NCBI RefSeq assembly: GCF_001425945.1
Contig: NZ_LMEB01000004.1
Location: forward strand, 482,537 to 546,536
DNA from: Brevundimonas sp. Root1279
Lineage (GTDB): Bacteria; Pseudomonadota; Alphaproteobacteria; Caulobacterales; Caulobacteraceae
Length of the DNA stretch: 64,000 bases
Direction of reading: 5' to 3'
Positions 24,252 through 32,242 of this stretch are shown here, piece after piece. The position numbers and the translations under genes were made by a program. The stretch's first letter is position 1. Each line of letters starts with the position of its first letter. Under the pieces are notes generated by a model that had not been told where the DNA came from, ran no database searches, and worked only from the letters and a program-made list of their open reading frames with translations.

Positions 24252-25097
24252 TCACCCTCCCGACAGCCACCTGGCGAGGTTTGTCATGTACCGCTGCGTC
24301 TGGCGCAAGGCCTCGGGGTCGCGGAGCATGCCGTCGCCGGGCGCCTCGCTGACGAAGCTGGGGCAGCCGTCGCGCGGGTCCCAATTGTAGTCGGCGAAAT
24401 GGTGGAAGGTGCTCTGCGCCAGTCCCCGCCCCTGCCCCGCGCCGCCCTCGAAGGCCACGGCGAGGTTGAACGGTCGGCCCGTGACCGTGCTGGCGCCGGT
24501 GGCGATCACCCGCGCCTCGCCCACGCCCGCCGGCGCCCCGACCCCGCCCTCGTGTGGATGGGCCGGCAGGCGGTCCAGCGCCCGGCCGTCCTCATCGCGC
24601 AGCAGCGGATGCACTTCGCCCACGACCTGCACCGGCTGCCAGTCGCCGTTCGAGCCCGAGTGGTAGTTGGGAAAATCGATATAGCCCGTCTCCACGTCGT
24701 CCCGGCAGTTGCGGTCGGGGTCTGGATCCAGGCTGCTGGAGTGGAAATAGTGGGCCTCGCCCACCCCGCCGACCGAACAGACCGAAGAGCCGAGGTCCAT
24801 GTGGTCGCGGGTGATCATCACCCCGCCGCCGCGGGCGCGAAACGCCCCGATGGCGGCGCACTCCTCGGCGTTCAGACCGTCGCCGACATCGACCGCGAAC
24901 AGCCACAGCTGGTCGAAGTCGCTGGCCGCCAGGCCGCCAAGCACCGGATCGGTCTGGCCGCCCGGAACCGCCCGGTCGCGCGCCGTCACCTCGGCGTCGG
25001 GCAGGCTCGCAAGGTGCGCCGTCAGGCGCGAGAACCGGCCGATATGCCAGTCGTCCTCGACGAAGGGGATGGTGGTCTGCAGCAGGATCCTGGGCAT
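24252..25097 (-). CDS. ThuA/class I glutamine amidotransferase-like protein, uncharacterised
   Basis: The 281-residue protein starts with a Rossmann-like strand (PRILLQTTIPFVEDDWHIGRF). It has a helix-strand segment DQLWLFAVDVGDGLNAEECAAIGAFRARGGGVMITRDHMDLG that fits the ThuA/GATase-like fold. Later motifs are VCSVGGVGEAHYFHSS and STFHHFADYNWDP. There is no signal peptide, and the catalytic Cys-His-Glu triad of true amidotransferases is not evident. Members of this group are usually annotated as hypothetical. The gene is upstream of, and probably cotranscribed with, the DUF4287 gene. Confidence 0.65.
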   Translation of the reverse strand: MPRILLQTTIPFVEDDWHIGRFSRLTAHLASLPDAEVTARDRAVPGGQTDPVLGGLAASDFDQLWLFAVDVGDGLNAEECAAIGAFRARGGGVMITRDHMDLGSSVCSVGGVGEAHYFHSSSLDPDPDRNCRDDVETGYIDFPNYHSGSNGDWQPVQVVGEVHPLLRDEDGRALDRLPAHPHEGGVGAPAGVGEARVIATGASTVTGRPFNLAVAFEGGAGQGRGLAQSTFHHFADYNWDPRDGCPSFVSEAPGDGMLRDPEALRQTQRYMTNLARWLSGG

Positions 25098-25158
25098 CGC
25101 GTCCTCCAGCCTGAACTCAACCGCTGCTCTCGCGCCACGGCAAGAGCAGACAGCAAAA

Positions 25159-25188
25159 GGCCGCCGGACGTCTGCACGCCCGGCGGCC
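25159..25188 (-). terminator. Intrinsic terminator after clpA
   Basis: A perfect 9-bp GGCCGCCGG stem with a 12-base loop is followed on the minus strand by a TTTTG tract. It lies 23 bases past the clpA stop. Confidence 0.8.
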
Positions 25189-25210
25189 CTGAGTGTCCAG
25201 TGACGACCGA

Positions 25211-27520
25211 CTACTCGGCCGTCTCGTCCTCGCGCACCTTGGCGGCCGAACCGGTCGCCGGGGTGATGTCGAAGGCGATCTTGCCGTCCTTCAGCTCGAC
25301 CTTGACGTGCCCGCCGCGGGTCAGGCGGCCGAACAGGATGTCGTCGGCCAGCGGCTTCTTGATGTTCTCCTGGATCGTCCGGGCCAGCGGCCGGGCGCCG
25401 TAGAGTTCGTCGAATCCGTTCTTGGCCAGCCAGTCCGCAGCCTCGTCGGTCAGCTCGATGGTGATGTTGCGATCCGCCAACTGGGCTTCCAGCTGCATGA
25501 TGAACTTGGTCACCACCGACTTGATGGTCTCGGCGTCCAGCGCCTTGAAGGCGACGATGGCGTCGAGGCGGTTGCGGAACTCCGGCGCGAACAGGCGCTG
25601 GATGGCCTTCTCGTCCTCACCCTCGACCTTGCCGCGACCGAAGCCGATGGCCGCCCGCGCGTTGTCGGCGGCGCCGGCGTTGGTGGTCATGATCAGGATG
25701 ACATTCCGGAAGTCGACCTTCTTGCCGACGGCGTCGGTCAGCTGGCCGTTGTCCATCACCTGCAGCAGGATGTTGTAGACGTCCGGGTGGGCCTTCTCGA
25801 TCTCGTCCAGCAGGACCACGGCGTGCGGATGCTGGTCGACGGCGTCGGTCAGCAGGCCGCCCTGGTCGTGGCCGACATAGCCCGGAGGCGCGCCGATCAG
25901 ACGCGAGACGGTGTGCCGCTCCATGTACTCGGACATGTCGAAGCGCAGCATCTCGATGCCCAGCGTGGAAGCGAGCTGCTTGGCCACCTCGGTCTTGCCG
26001 ACGCCGGTCGGGCCGGAGAACAGGAAGGCGCCGATCGGCTTCTGCGGGTCGCGCAGGCCGGCCCGGGCCAGCTTCATGGCCGCCGAGACCTGCTCGATGG
26101 CCGCCTCCTGGCCGAACACGACGCGATTCAGGTCGCGCTGCAGTTCCCGCAGGCTCTCGGTGTCGGACTTGGACACCGACTTCGGCGGGATGCGGGCCAT
26201 CTTGGCGATGACGGCCTCGACCTCTTTCTGGCCGATGACCTTCTTCCGCTTGGACTCGGGCAGCAACATCTGCGAGGCGCCGGCCTCGTCGATGACGTCG
26301 ATGGCCTTATCCGGCAGCTTGCGGTCGGTCATGTAGCGCGCCGACAGCTCCACTGCGGTGCGGATGGCGGCGTCGGTGTAGCGCAGCTTGTGGTGGCCTT
26401 CGTAGGAGGTCTTCAGCCCCTTCAGGATCTTGATGGTGTCGTCGACCGTGGGTTCGTTGACGTCGATCTTCTGGAAGCGGCGAGCGAGGGCCCGATCCTT
26501 CTCGAAATGCTGGCGGTACTCCTTGTAGGTCGTCGAGCCCATGCAGCGCAGGGTGCCCGAGGCCAGGGCCGGCTTGAGCAGGTTCGAGGCGTCCATGGCC
26601 CCGCCCGACGTCGCGCCGGCGCCGATCACCGTATGGATCTCGTCGATGAACAGCACGGCGTTGTCGTGGCTCTCCAGCTCCTTCACGACCTGCTTCAGCC
26701 GCTCCTCGAAGTCGCCCCGGTAGCGGGTGCCGGCCAGCAGCGCGCCCATGTCGAGCGAGTAGATGGTGGCGTCCTTGAGGACGTCGGGCACCTCGTGGTT
26801 GACGATCTTGCGGGCCAGGCCCTCGGCGATGGCGGTCTTGCCGACGCCCGGGTCGCCCACCAGCAGCGGATTGTTCTTGGTCCGCCGGCACAGGATCTGG
26901 ATCGAGCGCTCGACCTCGGCGTGACGACCGATCAGCGGGTCGATCTTGCCGTTGCGGGCCTTCTCGTTGAGGTCGACGCAATAGGCCTCGAGCGCCTCGC
27001 CGCCGGTCTTGGCGGCGGCGGCGTCCTCGGCGTCCTCAGGGCTCGCGCCGGCCTTGGCCGGGCGGTTCTCGGTGGCGCCGGCCTTTTTGGCGATGCCGTG
27101 GGCGATGAAGTTGACCGCGTCGTACCGCGTCATGTCCTGCTCCTGCAGGAAGTAGGCGGCGTGGCTCTCGCGCTCGCTGAAGATGGCCACGAGCACATTG
27201 GCCCCGGTCACCTCCTCGCGGCCCGAGGACTGGACGTGGATCACGGCGCGCTGGATCACGCGCTGGAAGCCGGCGGTGGGCTTGGCGTCCTCGCCGTCCG
27301 AGGTGGCCAGGGCGGCCAGGTCGGTGTCGACGTAGAGCGTCAGCGCCGTCTTCAGGCTGACCAGGTCGACATTGCAGGCGGTCATCACATTGGCCGCATC
27401 TGGATCGTCGACCAGGGCGAGCAGCAGGTGCTCGAGCGTGGCGTACTCATGCCGGCGCTCGTTCGCATAATGCACGGCGCGGTGCAGGGTCTCTTCGAGA
27501 GGACGGGAAAACGAAGGCAT
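25211..27520 (-). CDS. clpA: ClpA, ATPase subunit of the ClpAP protease
   Basis: The 769-residue AAA+ unfoldase has the ClpA N domain ([20 protein letters not shown], docking site for ClpS). The D1 ATPase has [13 protein letters not shown] near residue 223 and [19 protein letters not shown]. The D2 ATPase has [14 protein letters not shown] near 505 and [20 protein letters not shown], with an IGF-type ClpP loop around AAIGFGRG. The acidic C terminus is short. The start at 27520 has an AGGAACCTCC ribosome site. It feeds unfolded substrates to ClpP and lies 11 bases after clpS. Confidence 0.97.
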   Translation of the reverse strand: MPSFSRPLEETLHRAVHYANERRHEYATLEHLLLALVDDPDAANVMTACNVDLVSLKTALTLYVDTDLAALATSDGEDAKPTAGFQRVIQRAVIHVQSSGREEVTGANVLVAIFSERESHAAYFLQEQDMTRYDAVNFIAHGIAKKAGATENRPAKAGASPEDAEDAAAAKTGGEALEAYCVDLNEKARNGKIDPLIGRHAEVERSIQILCRRTKNNPLLVGDPGVGKTAIAEGLARKIVNHEVPDVLKDATIYSLDMGALLAGTRYRGDFEERLKQVVKELESHDNAVLFIDEIHTVIGAGATSGGAMDASNLLKPALASGTLRCMGSTTYKEYRQHFEKDRALARRFQKIDVNEPTVDDTIKILKGLKTSYEGHHKLRYTDAAIRTAVELSARYMTDRKLPDKAIDVIDEAGASQMLLPESKRKKVIGQKEVEAVIAKMARIPPKSVSKSDTESLRELQRDLNRVVFGQEAAIEQVSAAMKLARAGLRDPQKPIGAFLFSGPTGVGKTEVAKQLASTLGIEMLRFDMSEYMERHTVSRLIGAPPGYVGHDQGGLLTDAVDQHPHAVVLLDEIEKAHPDVYNILLQVMDNGQLTDAVGKKVDFRNVILIMTTNAGAADNARAAIGFGRGKVEGEDEKAIQRLFAPEFRNRLDAIVAFKALDAETIKSVVTKFIMQLEAQLADRNITIELTDEAADWLAKNGFDELYGARPLARTIQENIKKPLADDILFGRLTRGGHVKVELKDGKIAFDITPATGSAAKVREDETAE

Positions 27521-27531
27521 GGAGGTTCCTC

Positions 27532-27864
27532 TCAGTCCTTTTCCATCGTGCATTGCAGCGGGTGCTGGTGGCGACGGGCGGTTTCGATCACCTGGGCGAC
27601 TTTCGTCTCGGCTACCTCGTAGGTGAACACGCCGCAGACCCCGACGCCATGCTGGTGCACATGCAGCATGATGCGGGTCGCGTCCTCGCGGCTCTTTTGG
27701 AAGAACCGCTCCAGCACATAGACGACGAATTCCATCGGCGTGTAGTCGTCGTTCAGGATGAGCACTCGATACAGCGAGGGCTTCTGAAGCTTCGGCTTTG
27801 TTTCAGTGACCGTGGCGGCGCCGAGGCCTCCACCTTGATCACCGGCCTTACGTGACGGCGGCAT
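27532..27864 (-). CDS. clpS: ClpS, N-end rule adaptor of ClpAP
   Basis: The 110-residue adaptor shows the N-degron pocket motifs [24 protein letters not shown] and [25 protein letters not shown]. ClpS binds proteins with bulky hydrophobic N-terminal residues and hands them to the ClpA N domain. The order clpS-clpA on one strand is standard. The N-terminal extension of about 25 residues is the flexible tail needed for delivery. Confidence 0.96.
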   Translation of the reverse strand: MPPSRKAGDQGGGLGAATVTETKPKLQKPSLYRVLILNDDYTPMEFVVYVLERFFQKSREDATRIMLHVHQHGVGVCGVFTYEVAETKVAQVIETARRHQHPLQCTMEKD

Positions 27865-27999
27865 TCGTTGTCCGATTAGTGGGAGTCGAAAGGACAGATA
27901 GGGAATGATGGCCTGATTTGTAGATGCGTCCAGTCACAGCTTACGTGAGAGCCCTGCGCATGGTTGCACGCGCGCATCAGCTGTGGAGCAGGCAAAGAA

Positions 28000-28029
28000 A
28001 AGGCCCCCGGAGAACGCGCCGGGGGCCTT
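28000..28029 (-). terminator. Intrinsic terminator after the phasin gene
   Basis: A perfect 11-bp AAGGCCCCCGG stem with an 8-base loop is followed on the minus strand by TTCTTTGCC. It lies 26 bases past the phasin stop. Confidence 0.88.
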
Positions 28030-28054
28030 CTTTACGTTTTCAGTTCGCCAGGGT

Positions 28055-28546
28055 TCAGCGAGCGGCCTGGAAACGTTCAACCGAGGCGGTGACGCGCTCG
28101 TTGATCGGCTTGAAGCTGTCCTTGACCGAGGCGGTCAGGGTGTCGGTCGCCTTGGTCACTTCCGAGAGGTAGAACTCGGTGGCCGACTTGGCCCACGAGG
28201 TCTGCAGTTCGATCAGTTCCTGGATGGAGCGAGCGGCGGCCAGCGACTGGGCCGCGGCGACGCCGTCTTCCCAGGTCTTCTTCGAATAGGCGACGCCTTG
28301 GGCCGACAGGGCTTCGGCGCCCTTCTGGGCGGCGGCGGCCGAGGCGACGAGGGCTTCGAGGTTCTGCTTGCCCTGGACGTTCAGCTCGGTGAGGCCGGCG
28401 ACCGACTTGTCGGCGGCTTCACGGAAGGCTTGAGCGCCGGCGGCCTGGAACTTCTCGGCCTGGGCTTGGACTTTCTCGCCGGTCGCCTTGACCTGGGCGG
28501 TGGCGGTTTCGACGGTCTTCTTCACGGTTTCGGCGCTGTCGGCCAT
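28055..28546 (-). CDS. Phasin, polyhydroxyalkanoate granule-associated protein
   Basis: The 163-residue, Ala/Gln-rich, almost entirely helical protein matches the phasin family. Key stretches are GAQAFREAADKSVAGLTELNVQGKQNLEALVASA and LIELQTSWAKSATEFYLSEVTKATD. Phasins coat PHA granules and control their size and number. The start at 28546 has an AGGAGAGA ribosome site; upstream in-frame codons lack one. A GTGC/GCAC palindrome about 120 bases upstream resembles sites used by the PHA-sensing repressor PhaR. No PHA synthase is in the window. Confidence 0.88.
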   Translation of the reverse strand: MADSAETVKKTVETATAQVKATGEKVQAQAEKFQAAGAQAFREAADKSVAGLTELNVQGKQNLEALVASAAAAQKGAEALSAQGVAYSKKTWEDGVAAAQSLAAARSIQELIELQTSWAKSATEFYLSEVTKATDTLTASVKDSFKPINERVTASVERFQAAR

Positions 28547-28666
28547 GGTATCTCTCCTGAACCTGTCGCGGCTTGGCCGCTGTGATGAATTTTTTTCTCG
28601 CAGCAGGCGAAGCCCACCGCGACAGACAGGCATATGGTGCACCTGCGAAGGAAGGTCAAGGCGTTT

Positions 28667-28681
28667 TTGTGCGCTGCACAA
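28667..28681. promoter_or_regulatory. Possible PhaR-type operator upstream of phasin
   Basis: TTGTGC-GCT-GCACAA is a perfect 6-3-6 palindrome. A second GGTGCACC palindrome lies at 28636-28643. PhaR repressors bind TGC/GCA-rich inverted repeats before phasin genes. Confidence 0.5.
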
Positions 28682-28852
28682 TAGTGTCACACGCGAACGG
28701 CCGCACCTGTGGGGCGAATGCGCTTCACAAAACCGTTGACGGCTTGTTTACCCTCACGAAACCCCGAGGACGCATGATAGCCTTTCATCTGCGTCGCGTG
28801 GTGGGGCCGCCGTCGCGCATTGTAATGAGGCCTGCGCTTGTCGATTGCCGCC

Positions 28853-30289
28853 ATGATCCGTCGGGGATTCCTGTCGCTTTTGCTGGTCGCCGCCCTGGTG
28901 GCGACGCCGACTGCTCCCCCGCCCGTCGCCCAGTCATCCGATAATGCGCGCTACGCCGCGATCGTGGTCGACGCCGAGACAGGCGAGGTTCTGTTCGCCC
29001 GACACGCCGACAGCCGGCGCTATCCCGCCTCGATCACCAAGGTCATGACCCTCTACCTGGCCTTCGAGGCCCTGTCGGAGGGCAAGGTGAAGCTGGACGA
29101 CGTGATCACCGTCTCGCCCCGCGCCGCCAGCCAGCCGCCGTCCAAGCTGGGCCTCGCCGCCGGCCAGACCATCACCCTCGACGACGCCATGAAGGCCACC
29201 GCGGTGCGCAGCGCCAACGACATGGCCATGGCGATCGCCGAACACGTCGGCGGTTCACAGGATCGATTCGCCGCCCAGATGACTCTTAAGGCGCGCGAGC
29301 TGGGCATGACCCAGACCCGCTACGTCAATCCGAACGGCCTGCCGGACGCCCGCCAACTGACCTCGGCCCGCGACCTGGCGATCCTGGCCCGCGCCGTGAT
29401 GCGCGACTATCCGCAGTACTATAGATATTTCGGCCTGCACGACTGGGTCTACAACGGCCGCACCTACCGCAACACCAATGGCCTGCTGCACGGCGGCAAC
29501 GGCTATGACGGCATGAAGACGGGCTACACCAACGCCTCGGGCTACAATCTGGCGGCCTCGGCGGTGCGCGGCGACAAGCGGCTGATCACCGTCGTGCTGG
29601 GCGGTCGTTCGACGGCCAGCCGCAACACTCACGTCGCCTCGCTGATGGACACCGGCTTCGAGGTCGAGCGCCTGCGCCAGGGCGGTCAGACCATCCAGGT
29701 CGCGCAGACCTATTTCGAGCAACGCGGATTCGGCGTCGGGCCGGAGAGCAACGGCCCGGTCCAGTACGCCTCGGCGCCCGGCAATGACGAAGACGACGCC
29801 GCCGGCTCGACCGCCGTCAGCTACACCTCCCTGCCCCCGGCCCCGCACATGAATGCGCCGCGCGCGGTGACTCCGGCTCCGTCCGAACAGCGGACGGTCG
29901 CCGCCCTGCTGCGCAGCGACATGGGCGCCGGCGAGATGACCGCCTCGCTCAACGGCGGCGCCGCCGCCCCGGCCCGAGCGACGCCTCCGGTCGCCCCGCC
30001 GCCCGCCCGGCCGGCCCGACCGGCCGCTGCGCGTGAGCCGGCCCGGGAGCCCGCCGGCCACTGGATGGTCCAGGTCGGAGCCTTCCGCGAAGAGGATGTC
30101 GCCCGCGACTGGCTGACCGAGGTCAATCGCCGCTTCCGCTCTCAGTTCACCGGCGCCGAGCGCACCGTCCAGAACGCCGAGGGCTGGTACCGCTCGCGCT
30201 TCACCGGCATGACCGAGACGACCGCTCGGGCCGCCTGCGACGCCCTGTCGGAACGCCGCGTCACCTGCATGGTCATCCGCCCGCAGTAA
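28853..30289 (+). CDS. D-alanyl-D-alanine carboxypeptidase with SPOR domain
   Basis: The 478-residue protein has a signal peptide (MIRRGFLSLLLVAALVATPT) and a class A low-molecular-mass PBP domain. The active-site motifs are SITK (nucleophile S60), SAND and KTGYTN. A Pro/Ala-rich linker follows from about residue 300 to 395, then a C-terminal SPOR domain (GHWMVQVGAFREEDVARDWL). It would trim terminal D-Ala from peptidoglycan stem peptides. The SPOR domain would target it to denuded glycan strands at the division site. TTG 28838 is an alternative start, but ATG 28853 gives a clean signal peptide. The roughly 305 bases between phasin and this gene hold only the palindromes noted. Confidence 0.92.
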   Translation: MIRRGFLSLLLVAALVATPTAPPPVAQSSDNARYAAIVVDAETGEVLFARHADSRRYPASITKVMTLYLAFEALSEGKVKLDDVITVSPRAASQPPSKLGLAAGQTITLDDAMKATAVRSANDMAMAIAEHVGGSQDRFAAQMTLKARELGMTQTRYVNPNGLPDARQLTSARDLAILARAVMRDYPQYYRYFGLHDWVYNGRTYRNTNGLLHGGNGYDGMKTGYTNASGYNLAASAVRGDKRLITVVLGGRSTASRNTHVASLMDTGFEVERLRQGGQTIQVAQTYFEQRGFGVGPESNGPVQYASAPGNDEDDAAGSTAVSYTSLPPAPHMNAPRAVTPAPSEQRTVAALLRSDMGAGEMTASLNGGAAAPARATPPVAPPPARPARPAAAREPAREPAGHWMVQVGAFREEDVARDWLTEVNRRFRSQFTGAERTVQNAEGWYRSRFTGMTETTARAACDALSERRVTCMVIRPQ

Positions 30290-30317
30290 GTCGGTTCCGG
30301 CCCAAGCCGTCGCCGCC

Positions 30318-30346
30318 TTGCCGGAGCGCCGGTTTTCCCCTATACG
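30318..30346 (+). promoter_or_regulatory. Housekeeping promoter of rpsF operon
   Basis: TTGCCG at 30318-30323, a 17-base spacer, then TATACG at 30341-30346. The predicted leader to the rpsF ATG is about 130 bases. Confidence 0.65.
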
Positions 30347-30429
30347 CGCCGCCTTTCCAGGACGTCGGTCCTGACGCGGAGTTCCAAAGGGTTCGGGAAG
30401 TCATCCCGGCCGCCGCTTCAGGATCCATC

Positions 30430-30468
30430 GTGGGCGGGACTACCCGGTCCCCTCGCGCCGACGCCCAC
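30430..30468 (+). promoter_or_regulatory. Probable ribosomal S6:S18 leader motif
   Basis: The RNA folds as GTGGGC/GCCCAC outer stem, GGGAC/GTCCC inner stem with a 6-base loop, and a one-sided 3' bulge that contains CCG. This is the layout of the rpsF leader to which the S6:S18 complex binds for autoregulation. It ends 17 bases before the rpsF start, next to the AGGGAG ribosome site. Confidence 0.6.
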
Positions 30469-30485
30469 CAAGGGAGAATAACCGC

Positions 30486-30872
30486 ATGGCTCTTTACGAG
30501 CACACGGTCATGACGCGCCAGGACATCTCGGCGCAGCAGGCCGAAGCGCTGAACGACACCATCAAGGACCTGATCACCCAAGGCGGCGGTTCCGTCGCCA
30601 AGATCGAGTACTGGGGTCTGCGCAACCTGACCTACCGCGTGAAGAAGAACCGCAAGGCTCACTATTCGCTGCTCGCCGTCGACGCCCCTCCGGCCGCCAT
30701 GGCCGAAGTCGAGCGTCAGCTGTCGATCAACGAAGACGTGCTGCGCTGGCTGACCGTCCGCGTCGAGGAACTCGACCTCGAACTGTCGCCGCTGCTGGCC
30801 CGCCGTGAACGCGAGCGTGAGCGCGAGCGTGAGCGCACGCCCCGCGAAGACGCCGTCGAAGCCGCTGACTAA
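30486..30872 (+). CDS. rpsF: 30S ribosomal protein S6
   Basis: The 128-residue protein has the S6 ferredoxin-like fold ([20 protein letters not shown], the [19 protein letters not shown] strand pair, and [23 protein letters not shown]). The C terminus is extended by a run of alternating Arg/Glu and an acidic end. S6 pairs with S18 on the 30S platform. First gene of the rpsF-rpsR-rplI operon, 12 bases before rpsR. Confidence 0.98.
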   Translation: MALYEHTVMTRQDISAQQAEALNDTIKDLITQGGGSVAKIEYWGLRNLTYRVKKNRKAHYSLLAVDAPPAAMAEVERQLSINEDVLRWLTVRVEELDLELSPLLARRERERERERERTPREDAVEAAD

Positions 30873-30884
30873 GGAATCCGGATC

Positions 30885-31160
30885 ATGACCGACACCACCG
30901 CCCCGACTCCGGGCGCGCCGGCCGGCTCCGGCCCCGCCCGTCGCCCCTTCTATCGCCGCCGCAAGGTGTGCCCGTTCTCCGGCGCCAACGCTCCGAAGAT
31001 CGACTACAAGGACGTCAAGCTCCTGCAGCGCTACATCTCCGAGCGCGGCAAGATCGTCCCGTCGCGCATCACGGCCGTTTCCCAGAAGAAGCAGCGCGAA
31101 CTGGCCAAGGCCATCAAGCGCGCCCGCTACCTGGCCCTCCTGCCCTACGTGGTGAAGTAA
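30885..31160 (+). CDS. rpsR: 30S ribosomal protein S18
   Basis: The 91-residue basic protein shows the S18 signature RRKVCPFSG, then [51 protein letters not shown]. The N-terminal 20 residues are Pro/Ala-rich. It is followed 1 base later by rplI. Confidence 0.98.
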   Translation: MTDTTAPTPGAPAGSGPARRPFYRRRKVCPFSGANAPKIDYKDVKLLQRYISERGKIVPSRITAVSQKKQRELAKAIKRARYLALLPYVVK

Positions 31161-31161
31161 G

Positions 31162-31746
31162 ATGAAGGTCGTTCTGCTCGAACGCGTCGAGAACCTCGGC
31201 GCCATCGGCGACGTCGTCACTGTTAAGGACGGCTTCGCTCGCAACTTCCTTCTCCCGCGCGACAAGGCCCGTCGGGCCACCGCCGCCAACCTGAAGGCTT
31301 TCGAACTCGATCGCGCCGCCATTGAGCAGCGCAACGAGAAGAACAAGGCCGACGCGCAGAAGGTCGCCGACAAGATCGACGGCCAGACCTACGTCATGAT
31401 CCGCCAGGCGGGTGAGACGGGTCAGCTGTACGGTTCGGTCGCCGGTCGCGACGTCTCCGAAGCCATCCAGGCCGAAGGCGGCAAGGTCGAGCGCTCGCAA
31501 GTCGTGCTCAACACGCCGATCAAGACGCTGGGCGTCCACGAAGTGCTGGTTCGCCTGCACGCCGAGGTCCAGGCCACCGTCAAGATCAACATCGCGCGTT
31601 CGGCTGACGAAGCCGAGCGTCAGGCGAAGGGCGAGGACGTCATCAAGTCGGCCTACGACCAGGACCGTGCCGAAGCTGCCGAACAGGCCGCTGACATGGT
31701 CGCCGGCGGCGCCGGCCAACAGGAAGGCCTGGGCTCGGAAGCCTAA
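31162..31746 (+). CDS. rplI: 50S ribosomal protein L9
   Basis: The 194-residue protein has the L9 N domain ([36 protein letters not shown]), the connecting helix, and a C domain ([20 protein letters not shown], then [18 protein letters not shown]). It is about 45 residues longer than the E. coli protein because of an acidic Ala-rich tail, as is usual in alphaproteobacteria. A terminator follows. Confidence 0.98.
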   Translation: MKVVLLERVENLGAIGDVVTVKDGFARNFLLPRDKARRATAANLKAFELDRAAIEQRNEKNKADAQKVADKIDGQTYVMIRQAGETGQLYGSVAGRDVSEAIQAEGGKVERSQVVLNTPIKTLGVHEVLVRLHAEVQATVKINIARSADEAERQAKGEDVIKSAYDQDRAEAAEQAADMVAGGAGQQEGLGSEA

Positions 31747-31775
31747 GTCATCCTGGTACTGACGTACTGAAGTCA

Positions 31776-31814
31776 CGGCGGCGTGGGGGAAACCCTGCGC
31801 CGCCGAACTTTTTT
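31776..31814 (+). terminator. Intrinsic terminator after rplI
   Basis: A CGGCGGCG/CGCCGCCG 8-bp stem is followed by AACTTTTTT. It lies 30 bases past the rplI stop. Confidence 0.85.
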
Positions 31815-31861
31815 CGGTCACGACCTTGACCGCTTTCTGCTGCATCGCAATATCGCAACTG

Positions 31862-31969
31862 CTCATCGAGACCGGCTGAGGGAAAAGGCCCTTGGACGCC
31901 GGGGCAACCTGCGGCCCGCCGTAAGGTGCCAACTCCTTCGGGACCCCTCCCCGGGTCGCGGCAGATGAG
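31862..31969 (+). ncRNA. S-box (SAM-I type) riboswitch
   Basis: The 108-nt element has the conserved S-box parts in order. P1 is CTCATC (31862-31867) pairing with GATGAG (31964-31969). Inside it are GAGGGAAAAGGCCC, the GGGGCAACC box, and AAGGTGCCAACTCC. These are the SAM-binding core sequences of the SAM-I family. It lies between the rplI terminator and a TonB receptor gene 273 bases downstream, so receptor expression should fall when S-adenosylmethionine is plentiful. The expression platform is not obvious. A TCCGGC/GCCGGA hairpin at 32141-32158 without a U-tract may take part. Confidence 0.88.
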
Positions 31970-32036
31970 AGGCAGGCCGACGCGCCCCCCTCCCATACTG
32001 GCACCGAAGCGGTTCCCGATCGAGCGGGAGACGAGC

Positions 32037-32129
32037 ATGCGTGATTTCACGCCTCACTGCCTGATCGCCCTCGCCGCCGGCGTCCGTCCGCGGTGCACGG
32101 GCCCGATGCGATGTCGGCGGCGGCTCTGA
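32037..32129 (+). CDS. Possible 30-residue leader peptide
   Basis: ATG 32037 has a GGGAG ribosome site 7 bases upstream and opens a 30-codon frame (MRDFTPHCLIALAAGV...), rich in Arg and Cys at its end. It sits between the riboswitch and the receptor gene. It has no recognisable homology and may be chance. Confidence 0.25.
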   Translation: MRDFTPHCLIALAAGVRPRCTGPMRCRRRL

Positions 32130-32242
32130 TCGCCTGACGCTCCGGCCGTAGCGCCGGACTGAACCCCACAATCAAAGCAGGCCCCTCGGCGATCGCTGCG
32201 CGCGACGCCGGACAAGCGCCTGCGCCTCATCGAGATCGCATC

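Noticed and set aside
31862..31969. Cobalamin riboswitch before the TonB receptor
   Set aside because: A B12 switch would be the usual guess for a BtuB-like gene, but the element lacks the B12 box and matches the S-box core and P1 pairing instead.
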